Assembly: GCF_003144195.1 (NCBI RefSeq)
Contig: NW_020290014.1
Coordinates: 186,001-250,000, forward strand
DNA length: 64,000 bases
Direction: 5' to 3'
DNA from: Ceraceosorus guamensis
Lineage: Eukaryota > Basidiomycota > Exobasidiomycetes > Ceraceosorales > Ceraceosoraceae
The number at the start of each line of letters is the position of its first letter. Within the stretch, counting starts at the first letter, position 1. Shown here piece after piece: positions 23,127 through 34,486 of this stretch. The notes under the pieces are model-generated. The model ran no database searches. It was not told the DNA's origin and saw only the letters and a program-made list of their open reading frames with translations. Position numbers and translations under genes: made by a program.

Positions 23127-25626
23127 ATGAGCCAAACGTACATTCTTGCGGCCTTGGCGCTGGATCACTTATCCCAGCGTCGGACATCCGTCAACGCTGC
23201 TTGCTCGTATGTGATAGCCTCGCAGTCTTCTGACCGGTCTCGCATCAAGACAGGTCATTCGCCGCATCATGCAGCAAGCCGAGGGCCACATCAGGCGTCT
23301 AGATCGGGTCCCCATCGCGCGGTGGACGAGAGACGTCTCTTGGCACTTGTTAGCAACACTCTGAGCTTTAGAGAGTCGCTACAAATCATCTTGGATCGCT
23401 CAGAAGTGATGCAGCGCGAGAGCAAGATGTTCGACTTGGGCGGAAAGCCTGGAGCGTTGGGTGGAGCGCAAGGGTCGGACATGCAAGCACCAGATGCAAA
23501 GAAGCGTAAGCGAAGCGAGCATGGTGGTGGTCCATCGGTCGCAAAAGCTTGGCCAGCGGCCAGTCACAAGGGCACAGTGCCAAGCTCGAGCGCTTTGGCC
23601 CTGGTGATGCTGTACGAACTCCTGTTGTCGGGTCACAGACCATCCTGTTCGGCATCTTGGCCTCCTCGTAAAGCGGTCGATGCCAACATGCTCAAGCTCA
23701 AGTCGGAGCTGGCACGACTGAGAGCCCAACGTGGAGCTGCTTCAATCGATGATCTCAGAGATCAGCTGGAGCTGGAGCAAAAGAGGAAAGCAGGAAGATG
23801 CCCGAGATGGGTAAGGGTCAACCCGCTCTCTGCGCTCATCAAGACCCGCATGAAGAGTAAAGGGGCGGATGCCCATTCATCGCCCATCAACATTCTGTGT
23901 GAGCTCTTGACGGAACAAGGCTGGCGAGAAGGTCGTGGTGAGGTGCTCACGAAGGAAGATAGGTGAGTGTCTGGATTGACACGGCGAGTGATGAGACGCT
24001 ATCGACACTGATCGTGTCTCACGTTGCTGACCGACCATCTCGAGACGCCTGGCAGCAAATCATTCTTGCGGTCGCAGATCTTGCCAGATGTACTGGGGTT
24101 ACATCCCAGCGCGACCGCTGAGCTGATCAGCACCGGCTTGTACGAACAGCGCGCAGTCATACTCCAGGATCTAGCAAGCTGCTTTCCCGCCAGCATCTTG
24201 CTAAGCCCGTTGAGGCTAGATGGATCGATGGGCTCCTTGGGTGCCTCAGCGATCAGTCACGCACACACTGCAAAGCGCAACCAGTCAGATTCAAGGAATG
24301 CCGCGTTGTTCTCAGTGCCACCACTGCATGTGGTTGATGCGACATCTGCGCCGGGCAATAAGACTTCACATCTTAGCAGCATTCTGTACTCTAACTTCAC
24401 CTCGCAGACACCAGCCAGGACGCAAGCACGCGTGACAGCGTTTGAAGAGGACAAGGATCGCTTCGCAACACTTGTGTCGCAGCTTGACAAGGCCGGGTGT
24501 CTGGATGACTCGTATGGCTTGCACGCAACGAGTGGCAAAAGACCAATGACCGACAGCAGCTTTCCTCCACCAAAAAAGAAGAGCAAATTTGATGGTGTCG
24601 ATTCGAAGGCGCCGCACCACACTGCAAAAGTCGGAATCTCTACACGTGCACCTACCCCAGGACTGGTCTTGCCGAGATTGGGCGACTTCCTCAAGACTAA
24701 TCCTGCTGATGAGGAATGGAAGGACGTGCAGGGCATGCTCTTGGATCCAAGCTGCTCTGGCAGTGGCATCCTAAGCAGGTCGGAGTACTCAATGGCCAGC
24801 TCGTCGACCAGGGCGCAGCAATCCAGCAAGCATACTCTTGGCTTACAAGGGGCAGCTGGCGACACAGGACGAGTCGCGAAGGCTGCAAACGGACGTTTGA
24901 GAGGCACTCAGCAGCACCTTGGCCCATCTCTTGAAGAGGAAGAAGTTGTCACTGATCAAGCTGCCAATGGAAGTGAAGAAGCCAGGATAGCTGCTTTGGC
25001 CAACTTTCAGCTGTCGATGATCAAGCATGCAATGAAGTTCCCGGCTCTGGAACGCTTGGTGTATTCAACCTGTTCCATTCATGCTGAAGAGAATGAAGAG
25101 GTGGTCATGAAGGCTCTCGAATCTGACGAAGCTGTACAAAAGGGATGGAATTTGGCGCCCGCAAGTCAAGTCCTGCCGAGCTGGAAGGGAAGAGGTCTAG
25201 TTGACAGCTGCGGTGGAGACAAGCGTGAGTGGTATCGCGCAGTGCCTCTCCAAATTCTTCGACCCTCCATGCTCAGCTTGCTGCCTTTCCGTCCCGACAG
25301 AGCTCGCCGAATCGATGATTCGCTGTCGGCCGGGCGGCGACGCCGCGATAGTTGACAAGCTAGGGAAGGATGAAGCACACATGGAAGCCAGTAACGGATT
25401 TTTCGTTGCCCTTTTCGTGCGCCGTAGCTCAGGATCGCCGACCGCGTCACAATCGCCCACGGATAGCAGCACCATTGACCAATTGCCGCCAGTCAAGGGA
25501 TCTTCCACTTTGACAAAGTCGGCAAAGAAACGGGCGAACGCCAAACTCAAAGCCAAGGAAGGCGGGCAATTGCAAGTCACGACGGATGCAAAAGCTCATT
25601 CCTTGATACCTGCTCGCAATCAATGA
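23127..25626 (+). CDS. RCM1: 25S/28S rRNA m5C methyltransferase, Rcm1/NSUN5 family, 776 aa
   Basis: The family transfers a methyl group from S-adenosylmethionine to a conserved cytosine of large-subunit rRNA (C2278 in yeast), probably in the nucleolus. Exons are 23127-23962, 24056-25224 and 25301-25626. The start ATG lies in a good context (ACCATGA). The N-terminal part carries the family stretch KAVDANMLKLKSELARLRAQRG and then PRWVRVNPL. Next come LHPSA and ILQDLASCFPA, SAM motif I VVDATSAPGNKTSHL (about 371-385), the catalytic-region motif DPSCSGSG (about 508), the release cysteine in YSTCSIHAEENE (about 615) and the closing SNGFFVALF (about 698). Both cysteines used by NSUN enzymes are intact. 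At 776 residues it is much longer than yeast Rcm1 (490). The extra length is a polar insert before motif I, a long insert around the catalytic motifs and a Lys-rich tail. An additional small intron near 23207-23310 is possible but does not fit the frame cleanly. Confidence 0.92.
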
Positions 25627-27484
25627 CATGCTTGTTAATCTCACCCTCGGGAGCGCAGTACGCGCTCCGCCGCCGACTGTAATACATATTAATACATATT
25701 CACGCCGACCTGAAGCGCGCAGAGATGTGAGATCGATACGTTGTTCAAGACGGCGGGCTCTCTACGTAGAAAGCTCCGTCGTGCGTCACCTCAGCACACC
25801 TCCGCCGTTGTGTCCACACGAGCGTTCGAGCGAGACGGCAGATGTGGTTCGAGCTCGTCTATGAGCGAAAGTGCGGGGTGCAGCTACAGACGAAATACAT
25901 GCAGTGCTTAGCGTTTGTCGATCGGCTGATCCACGCCTGAGAGTATAGGATCGGCATTTGCGCGCTCGATGCTCGACGTGGTCCCGACGAAGGTTCATTT
26001 CTTCTTCAGATAAGCGCCTTTGTTTAATCTTTGACTGCTTTCGGAGCGGAGCGAGACCAGTGTGAGTAGTGACGACCGAACATGCCAGCCGAAGATCATG
26101 GGCGTCAAGGGAGGTGAGACCCGTAAGTCTCCAAAAAGCGCTGATCAGGGTGATCGAGCTTTCTTCATCACGACTTGTCATGAATGGTGAATGTTCGAGG
26201 CTGCTGATGCCTTAGGTATAGCTCCACGGAACACGCACGCACCCGCGCTAGTGCGAGGAAGAAGAGGGACATGACAGAATCTTCTTCGCGCGGGACGTTT
26301 CGCCTAGCGCAGACGACCCCACCATCAGCAGGCTGCTATGTATAGCTGCTGGCGCTGCTCCTGCTCAGCGCAGTCTCCGAACTGCATGTGCACACCTAAG
26401 CTTTCTGCCGTCGTGCGTGCATGGCTCGATCGCGAGTCTCTTCCGCGAATGTGCAGCATGTACTCATGCATGCATGCCAGAGAGCTGCTGATGCGCGGCC
26501 TCGCATGCAAGAGCGCGCGGGGCAAACGAGCTCCGCGGAAATTTGATCTGTCTAATACTCAAGACTCGCACGGCGCCCTCCTGTTCGTTATTGTGTGCGC
26601 GCCAAGAAAGTCACGAGTGTGAGACAGGATGTCTTAGCGTCGTTATCGTGCAGATTGAATTGAGTCTTGATTTCTAAATCGCAACTGAATTCTGATGCAT
26701 CGTGATCGCCAAAGTCAAATGGAGACTCAAGACTTACTTGATGCGTGGTGACTTGATTTGAGCGTGTTATCACTCAATTGATGTTTAGGATTTCAATCTT
26801 CAACACCAAGTCAAGAGAATCGTGATTGAAAGTCGAGTCGAATTGAAACAGATAACAGTCTGAGTGCAGCTTTGGTTCTCCGACGGCCCTTCACACAAGG
26901 TGCACTCAAAGGGACCTCGAGCAGCGAGGTCTCAAACAATTCAAGTTTGAGTCTCGATTTGGGATGCGATTTCTGGCCTGATTTGATTGCCCGCTCCGGA
27001 AATCTGCTGAACGCGGAGACGCGCGGGCTGCCCAGCTGCCATACGCGCGCAAAACGCTACGGTGAAGGAGGTGGACTTCGGTGCCCACCAGTCTTGAATT
27101 TCAAGTCGCTTTTGCTTCCGGACCCTCCAGCTGCTGCGTGTGTAGCATGGTACAGTCACGAGTACCGGTATCGTGCTGCTCTGCGACTACGCATAGAGAT
27201 AGAGAGATCTTACGTCTGGGTCGGTTGTTCTCAAGGGCAGCCTCAACCGATGCTCCAATCCACCAGTCCATCACCTTGACCAACCTCCCTGACCGCTCTC
27301 CTATTTCCTCACATCTGCGCCTCTGTCCGCGTGGTCGGCCGGCGATCACCGCTCATTTCAAGGACTCACCTCTTGCCGCGCTTCGCCCTTCCTCCACGCA
27401 TCATTACCCTTTGCGGGACTCGTCTTGATTTCATTGCTTCATCTCACCACGCTCGCCGACGAATTAGGCACCGCATCAATTACG
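25627..27484. other. 1.9-kb intergenic region upstream of the ABC transporter gene
   Basis: No gene is supported. The section 26620-26860 is AT-richer and built from repeating words such as CAAGACTTA, GTCAAG, AATCGTGATTGAA and GAATTG. The right part (about 27240-27484) is pyrimidine-rich and probably contains the promoter and leader of the ABC transporter gene. A short direct duplication is listed separately. Confidence 0.45.
25680..25700. repeat. Short tandem duplication of AATACATATT
   Basis: Two perfect adjacent copies of a 10-nt unit (AATACATATT) lie 55 nt after the stop of the rRNA methyltransferase gene. The AT-rich tract may belong to its 3' processing region, which is inference. Confidence 0.7.
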
Positions 27485-30400
27485 ATGGCCGACCCTGGGT
27501 CCGAGGTGGAGCGCGAAGAGCGTCGCAAAAACAGATCGCGTCCTCGTGAGCATTCTGTGACCAGTCGACATCAATCACGCAGAGGCGTCTCTGCCAGACG
27601 TAGCTCCAACGCTTCCCGGCCATCCTCTTCTGGTCGAGCTGATGGAGATGGCCCATCATCTGTAGGACATGCCTCTACAGCATATCATTCCGTCCGTCCA
27701 TATCCCGCGCGCAGTATCGGCACCTCTGGCTCAGATGATCGGCCTTCGACCGGAAGCTCCGCTGCAGCTAGCGCACCCTCATCTTCCTCAGCCCAACCTC
27801 CTCGAGGTGCTCGCGCCGACCGTGCGACCAGATCCAGCGTGAGACCAGACAACTCAGGCCCTCAGATCAATGCCGCCACCGAGGACTTGAAACGCACAGA
27901 ATCGCACGAGCAAGATTTGAAACACGTCGGAGCTCAAGGCAGCGGTACTGCGACGATGAGTGCTGCTGCAGGAATTGCGATGCTTGGAGGAGCGGGAATG
28001 ATATCGCAACAACAAGGCTCTGGAGCGATGAGAGGAGCAGCAGACTCGCAAGCTAGCGAGCATGCAGTCGCTCAGGGCTTGCACCGAGCGGAACGCGCCA
28101 GGCTGACGCTCAAGTCGCCTGAAGCTCTTCGTCAGAACGAGCAAGCGGGCCTGATGCGTGGATCCAGCTACAAACGAGGAAGTATGGCACAACAACTCTC
28201 TCCTGTCACCGCTTCTTGGCCCAACACTCCCAGCAGCCCCCTGGATGACTTTCACACGGCTGTCAACACGCCGTACTCGATCCATGGAGAGCTCGCTCAA
28301 TCGCCCGTCCATGCCAAGAAGATGCTGCCAGATGACGAGAAAGCAGGGATCAATTCATATGATCAGCCGTACGATTCTGCGAATCAAACACCCTCAAGAG
28401 CATCGCCACCCCATCACGGCAAGCTCGAGTCCGACAACAGCGATGGCCGCAGTCAACATAGCGTCTTGTCTGGCGACCAAGATTCTACCCTCGAGACACC
28501 CCCATACAAAGCTACTACTGGCGACCTCTTTAGATTCGCCACCAAGTTCGAACTCTTTCTCAACTTTCTCGGTCTCATTGCGGCGTGTGGAGCAGGGGTG
28601 GCACAGCCACTGATGACTGTCGGTGAGTAGGGCTGTTTTGGTCTGGTGCCCCGCCTCAGGTGAAGCAGCCAAATCTCTTGCTTACGCTCGTCAGCCCCAT
28701 CTTGTGGCCGCCTTGCTCGCAGTCTTTGGCAATCTCACCACCTCTTTCTTGGACTATACAAATCAGCTCGGTCGGGACCCTACCCTTCCTGGTGCAATGG
28801 AGGCCATGCAGCGCGCAAGGGACGAGCTCAGAGATGCCGTCGGGCGTGACGCGCTCTTACTGCTGTACATTGGCATTGCCATGTTCGGCGCCACGTATCT
28901 GTACATGGCCACCTGGATGTACACTGGCGAGACGATCACTGGGCGCATTCGCCAAAACTACTTGGCTGCTGTGATGCGTCAAGAGATTGCCTATTTTGAC
29001 CTTGTCGGCGCCGGGGAGATCACATCGCGCATACAAAGCGATATTCAGCTCATTCAGGAAGGCATCTCGGACAAGGTGCCCATGTCCTTCATGTTTCTTG
29101 CGACTTTTGTGGCAGGCTTTGCGGTCGCTTTCGCCAAGTCATGGCTGCTGGCATTGGTCATGTCCTCCATCGTGCCCTGCATCATTGCGGCAGGTGCTCT
29201 GATGAACGTGCTTGCAACGAAGCATCAACAGACGGAGCTGGACTATGTCTCCCATGCCGCAACGGTCGCCGAAGAGGCCATGAGCACTGTACGCACAGCC
29301 AAAGCTTTTGGGATCGAGCAGCGTCTCGTAGACCTCTACGACGAGTACAATGTGCCCACCTCCCGCACTGGAAGGGCGAAAGCTGTCATCAATGGTGTCG
29401 GCATGGGTGTCTTCTTCTTCGTCATCTACTCTTCGTATGCCCTCGCCTTCTGGGAAGGATCACGGCTGATCGCCAGCGGTACCATCGAGACTGGTGTCGT
29501 CATGAATGTCGTCTTCTCAATCCTGATGGGTGCTTTCAGCATGGCGATGTTGGCGCCGAACGCACAAGCCTGGGCATATGGAATTGCCAGCGCAGGCAAG
29601 ATCTTCGAGACCATCGATCGAGTTCCAGAAATCGACTCGGCCAGCGACTCCGGCGCTCGCCCTACGAGATGCGACGGTGAGATCGAAGTGTGCAACGTCG
29701 ACTTCCGCTATCCTGCCCGCAGAGAGGTGCCAATCTTGGAGAACTTTAGCGTTCAGATTCCTCGAGGCAAGATCACCGCTCTGGTGGGTGCATCGGGGTC
29801 CGGAAAGAGCACAATCGTTTCCCTGGTAGAACGCTTCTACGATCCGGAATCAGGCGCTGTCTTCCTTGATGGCCGCGATCTCCGCGATTTGAACCTCAAA
29901 TGGCTCCGTACGCAGATCGGCTTGGTCAGTCAGGAACCGACACTCTTCGCGACCACAATCCGACAAAACATAGGATTCGGCCTGCTCAACACGGTCTGGG
30001 AGAAGGCGGATCAAGAAAAGAAGGATGAGCTGATCATCGAGGCCGCAAAGCAGGCCAACGCGCACGCTTTCATTCAGCAACTACCAGATGGATATGAAAC
30101 TATGGTCGGCGAGCGTGGTTTCCTATTGAGTGGTGGTCAGAAGCAGCGTGTCGCTATCGCGCGCGCAATAGTGAAAAACCCACGAATTCTTCTACTGGAT
30201 GAGGCTACGTCAGCCCTCGACACGCAGAGCGAGGGAATCGTACAAGATGCCCTGGACAAGGCGTCAAAAGGTCGAACGACCATCACTATCGCGCACAGAC
30301 TGAGCACGATCAAAAACGCTGACAATATCGTCGTGATGGGCAAAGGTACAATCTTGGAGACTGGAACCCACGACGAATTGCTCCGACGACCGGATGGTGC

Positions 30401-32432
30401 CTACTCTAGTCTTGTCAGTGCTCAAAAGATCCGTGCCAATACGTCATCAGCGCACGTGTACGAGGACGAAGAGGAAGAGCTTGAGGAGCTGCGCCGTCGA
30501 GCGTTGGCCGCCCAGGTCGAAGGTCTGGGTCGCTCCAAGTCGAGGCAGAGCATCCACAGTATTACAAGTGCTATCCTCCGGCGCCGGAAGGAGGAGCACG
30601 AGGGCGAGAAGCCTCGTCAGTACAGCCTCTTCTATTTGCTCTACCGCCTCGCTGTCATCAACAAGGGCCACATTCTCAGTCTCTACGTCCCCGGCTTCAT
30701 CGGATCTTTCTTGAGCGGCGCAGTATACCCCGCATTCTCTATTCTCTTCGGCATTGCGCTGCAGAACTTTAGCAAGTGCAGCAACTTGGGTGGAGAAGCT
30801 TGCCCTGAGCCTGCACGCTCCGACATGAGACACCAAGCCAACTTGAACGCCTTGTACTTCTTCATCATCAGCATTCTGTCAACGTTTGCCATCGCGATCC
30901 AAAATCACCATCTGATGATGGCTTCCAGCTATCTCATGGAGCGGGTCCGACGGCTTTCCCTGCTTGCTTACCTGCGCGCAGATGTCTCCTATTTTGACGA
31001 AGATGGACATGCGAGCGGTGTGCTGACGGCATCTCTGTCTGACAACGCTCAAAAGATTAACGGATTGGTCGGTGTGACGATGGGTACCATCTTCCAGAGC
31101 GTTGCTACGCTCATCGTGGGCTACATCATTGGGCTGATCTACGGCTGGAAGCTTGCCCTCGTCTGCATTTCCGTCACCCCTTTGACGCTCTCTGCTGGGT
31201 TCATCCGCCTGGAATTGGTGGTTCTCAAAGATGCCAAGATCAAGAAAGCTCATGAGGGTGCAGCCCAACGAGCTTGCGAAGCCGCAGCTTCAATCAGGAC
31301 CGTGGCCGCATTGACCAGCGAAGGTCACTTCCAGGCCGTCTACAAGGAGGAGCTCCGTGGTCCTGCAAAGATCACGCATCGTGCAGCGCTGTACTCAACC
31401 ATCTTCTACGCCATCTCGCAGGCTTTGGCATTTGGCGTCATCGCACTTGCGTTCTGGTACGGCAGTGGCCTGCTACTGGACGGCGAAATATCCTCTGGGC
31501 ACTTCTTCACTGTTCTCACCTCCGTCATTTTCGGATCCATCCAAGCTGGTAATGTCTTCAACTTTGTGCCCGACATTTCCAACGCTCGATCGGCTGCCGA
31601 TGACACCATTCGTCTGCTTGACATGAAGCCTGAAATCGACAGCGAATCGACAGAGGGCATCATCCTCGACAAGTGCGAAGGCCGTGTACAGTTCGAGAAA
31701 GTGCACTTCCGCTACCCGACTAGACCAGGTGTACGCGTCCTTGCTGGTATCGATCTCGACATCAAGCCTGGAACGTACTGTGCTCTGGTGGGAGGAAGCG
31801 GATGCGGGAAGTCGACGACGATACAGCTCATTGAGCGTTTCTACGATGCAGTGTCTGGACGCGTGCTCATTGACGGTCACGACATTACTGACCTCAATCT
31901 GAAGTCACTTCGCAAGCATGTAGCGCTCGTCTCGCAAGAGCCCACTTTGTACGACGGCACCATCGCGTACAACTTGCGCCTGGGCGCCTTCGAAGATGCC
32001 GACCAGGTCACCGATCAGCAGCTGCAGCGCGCTGCTGCCCAGGCCAATATCTTGAACTTTATCGAATCCCTACCAAACGGCTTTGAAACAGAAGTTGGTG
32101 GAAAGGGTACTCAATTATCAGGAGGTCAGAAGCAGCGCATTGCCATTGCTCGTGCTCTGATCAGGGACCCTAAGATCCTTCTCCTCGACGAAGCTACCTC
32201 CGCTCTGGACAGCGAGAGCGAAAGGGTGGTGCAAGACGCGTTAGATCGTGCTGCGCGTGGAAGGACCACGATCGCGATTGCCCACCGTCTGTCGACCATC
32301 AGCAGGTCCGACCGTATCTTTGTGCTGCAGAATGGCATCGTGGCAGAGCAGGGAGAGCACTCATCGTTGATGAGGCTGGGCGGCCTATACTCCCAGCTCG
32401 TCTCTCTGCAAGAGCTACAGAGAGACGAGTAA
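27485..32432 (+). CDS. Full-length ABCB (P-glycoprotein/MDR-type) ABC transporter, 1,615 aa
   Basis: An ATP-driven membrane transporter with the order TMD1-NBD1-TMD2-NBD2. Exons are 27485-28622 and 28723-32432, joined across a 100-nt intron so that QPLMTV runs into VFGNLTTSFLDYT, the expected start of TMD1. The first 330 residues are a Ser/Arg-rich cytosolic extension, longer than usual. NBD1 has Walker A GASGSGKST (about 733), signature LSGGQKQR (about 848) and Walker B LLLDEATSALD (about 869). NBD2 has GGSGCGKST (about 1403), LSGGQKQR (about 1511) and the same Walker B (about 1532). Both ATP sites look complete. A charged linker follows NBD1 and leads to TMD2 at about 1020. Relatives export drugs, lipids or peptide pheromone (Ste6). 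The general MDR architecture does not tell which. The start is the first ATG of the frame. It is probably in the plasma membrane. Confidence 0.95.
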
Positions 32433-33309
32433 GCTCTTCGTCGCTCAACAATTGCCACTCTGGCAGTCCTGACGCCGATTCATCTCACTTTCGCGTCGCA
32501 TTTCGTCTTCTACATCCCCGTCCTTGTACATGCTGAGCAGCCCTTCTCGCGCGGTGCACTCGCGATACACACACTCTTTTCCTCACCACTCGCGGATTTT
32601 CGGACTTGTTACGTAATCGCTCCTGTTGTGCTTCTCAATCTCATCGCATCTCTCTCATGGCCATTTGCTTCGTGCTGCGCGTTGATCCAGAGACCACTCA
32701 CTGGGTGATCGATGCGTGCCTTGAGCTTCTTGTCTTTGGTCTGGAGCGTGGCTGCTGTTCTTGCGACGACCCGCTCGAGTGTGTGGTGTTCGCGAGCGCT
32801 GCGCTCAAGCAGGCAAACGAGCTGAAGCATCCTAGTATGCGACTGTGAGGTAGCATGTAGAGCGAGCCAAGATTGTGAGCTTGGACGAGTCGAGTGAATT
32901 GGCTCGAACCCTTGCACGAAACCCGTTCGGTCAAGGGAAGGAGCTTTTGGCGCCTCGCGTCAAGTTTCGAGGGGCGCGTGCGACGCCAAGATGAGCCTCG
33001 GCTCGGCAACGTTGCGTTGTGGCAGCAGCAGCTGCCTGCCGAAGTCTCCCCACGTTCAAAAGCGAACTGGCTGCATGATTCAGCAGAGGATGCGTGCAGC
33101 AATCTGAAACTGAATCACCAAAAAAGGGCTGCGACGTGATGGTCAACTCACAAATTTCCATACACTCGCATCCCTACGGCTAGAAGAGGTCGACTGAGGT
33201 TTTTGAGCCACAATCACTCGAGACTTGCTCGTACAAGTGCCACCTTCAAAGAGTCCCTCAGCCCAGCTCTCGGGCATCATATCGCATCCCGCAATCTACC
33301 ATCACCACC
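32433..33309. other. Intergenic region after the ABC transporter gene
   Basis: About 880 nt with the 3' UTR of the ABC transporter gene and the promoter of the next gene. Open frames at 32606-33139 on both strands look random in composition. No RNA gene or repeat was recognised. Confidence 0.5.
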
Positions 33310-34280
33310 ATGCCGAACTATACGCTCACACACAATCCGAGCGTAGCTCCCGATCAAGCGCATTCATCTGCCTCTGCGCCCACCTCATCATTGGAAGCAT
33401 GCACACCAGCAGAGACTCAGCTCTCGCTGTTGTCTGTATCGCTGCAAATACTGGACCAGCCTCTGACTCTGTTGAGATCGGGTCAGGTGGGAGACAAGGA
33501 GATGACTAAGCCTTCTTCTCTCATTCCCGGCAGTTCACTAGGACGCCATCTGAGACAGTGAGTAGCTGTGCCCGTGACCTTTGCAAGAGCATCACCGCAG
33601 ATTCCTACCTGTAACCCCTGCTCTCTCTCGTGCTGACAGACTTTCGCTCGTGCCGCGCAGCATGCACGACCACTTTCGACTACTTCTAGACGCACTGCCC
33701 TCATCGAGCACTCGATCGAGCACGCAGCCTTTGCTTTTGAATTATGACGTGCGATTGAGATCGCCGCTGGAGGAATCCGCCTCAACAGCCATAGCGGAGC
33801 TCGAATCGGCTCAACAGAGGCTGAGAGAGGCTTTTGCAATGGAAGAACAGCGAGGAGAGGAGAGAAGCGCAGCTTCTTCTTCTTCTTCTTCTTCTTCTGC
33901 TGCTGCTGCTGCTGCTGCTGAGCCTCTTGTGCAAAGGAAGATCATCTTGAAGGCTACTACACCCATGAGCGTCGAGTTTGAGAGCACCGTTGGGAGAGAA
34001 GTGAGTTGGTGATGGCGGTCGCTGTGCTTGTATGCAATGCATACGGGATGGCTCGGGTCCTCTCACATCGATCGTCCTAGAATTTCGTCTCTGACCCTGT
34101 CGAGCCTCCCCATCTCAGCTGTGGTTTGTCTGTCTTCACGCGATCCACCACTTGGCTCTGATGAGGCCCATCCTGTCGCAGGAGCTTGGCTTGAAGCTGG
34201 ATGCAGAATTTGGCGTAGCTCCCTCTACGCTCGTCAATAGGGCCTGGAACACGGGCAGAGCTATCGCGTCCAAGCTTTGA
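33310..34280 (+). CDS. Small protein of unknown function, three exons, about 235 aa
   Basis: Exons 33310-33557, 33640-34000 and 34182-34280 keep frame with GTGAGT donors and CAG acceptors. The start is ACCATGC. I do not recognise the family. The middle carries a helical stretch (MHDHFRLLLDALP), then ESASTAIAELESAQQRLREA, likely a coiled coil. A run of eight Ser and seven Ala encoded by TCT/GCT repeats follows. After that come KIILKATTPMSVEF and a C-terminal segment with AEFGVAPSTLVNRAWN. The last 180-nt intron could hide one more short exon. The gene converges on the Lcb3-like gene, whose stop is 206 nt away. Function cannot be inferred. Confidence 0.6.
33873..33921. repeat. Coding trinucleotide repeat (TCT then GCT)
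   Basis: About eight TCT units followed by about seven GCT units lie in frame inside exon 2 of the small unknown gene. They encode a Ser8-Ala7 run. Such tracts vary in length between strains, so this is a likely polymorphic site. Confidence 0.85.
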
Positions 34281-34486
34281 CGCGCACAAGAATCTCAGAA
34301 CAGTCTTACCTCTCGCCGCATCGCAACCTCACCTTTCGCTCAAGGAATGTTGCGTCAGTATTTACAAAAAGTCACATCATTGTTCAACATTTCATCGCAT
34401 ATCTGACCCTCAATTGGCGTCTGATCGGTTACGGGTGCTCACAAGTAGCTTGCGAAGCTCTGGGTGGACGAGAAAATGGTATCGCA

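Noticed and set aside
32896-32920. GGTTCGAGCC-like string on the minus strand suggesting a tRNA T-loop
   Set aside because: The five bases on each side do not pair as a T-stem and no D-arm or acceptor stem could be built.
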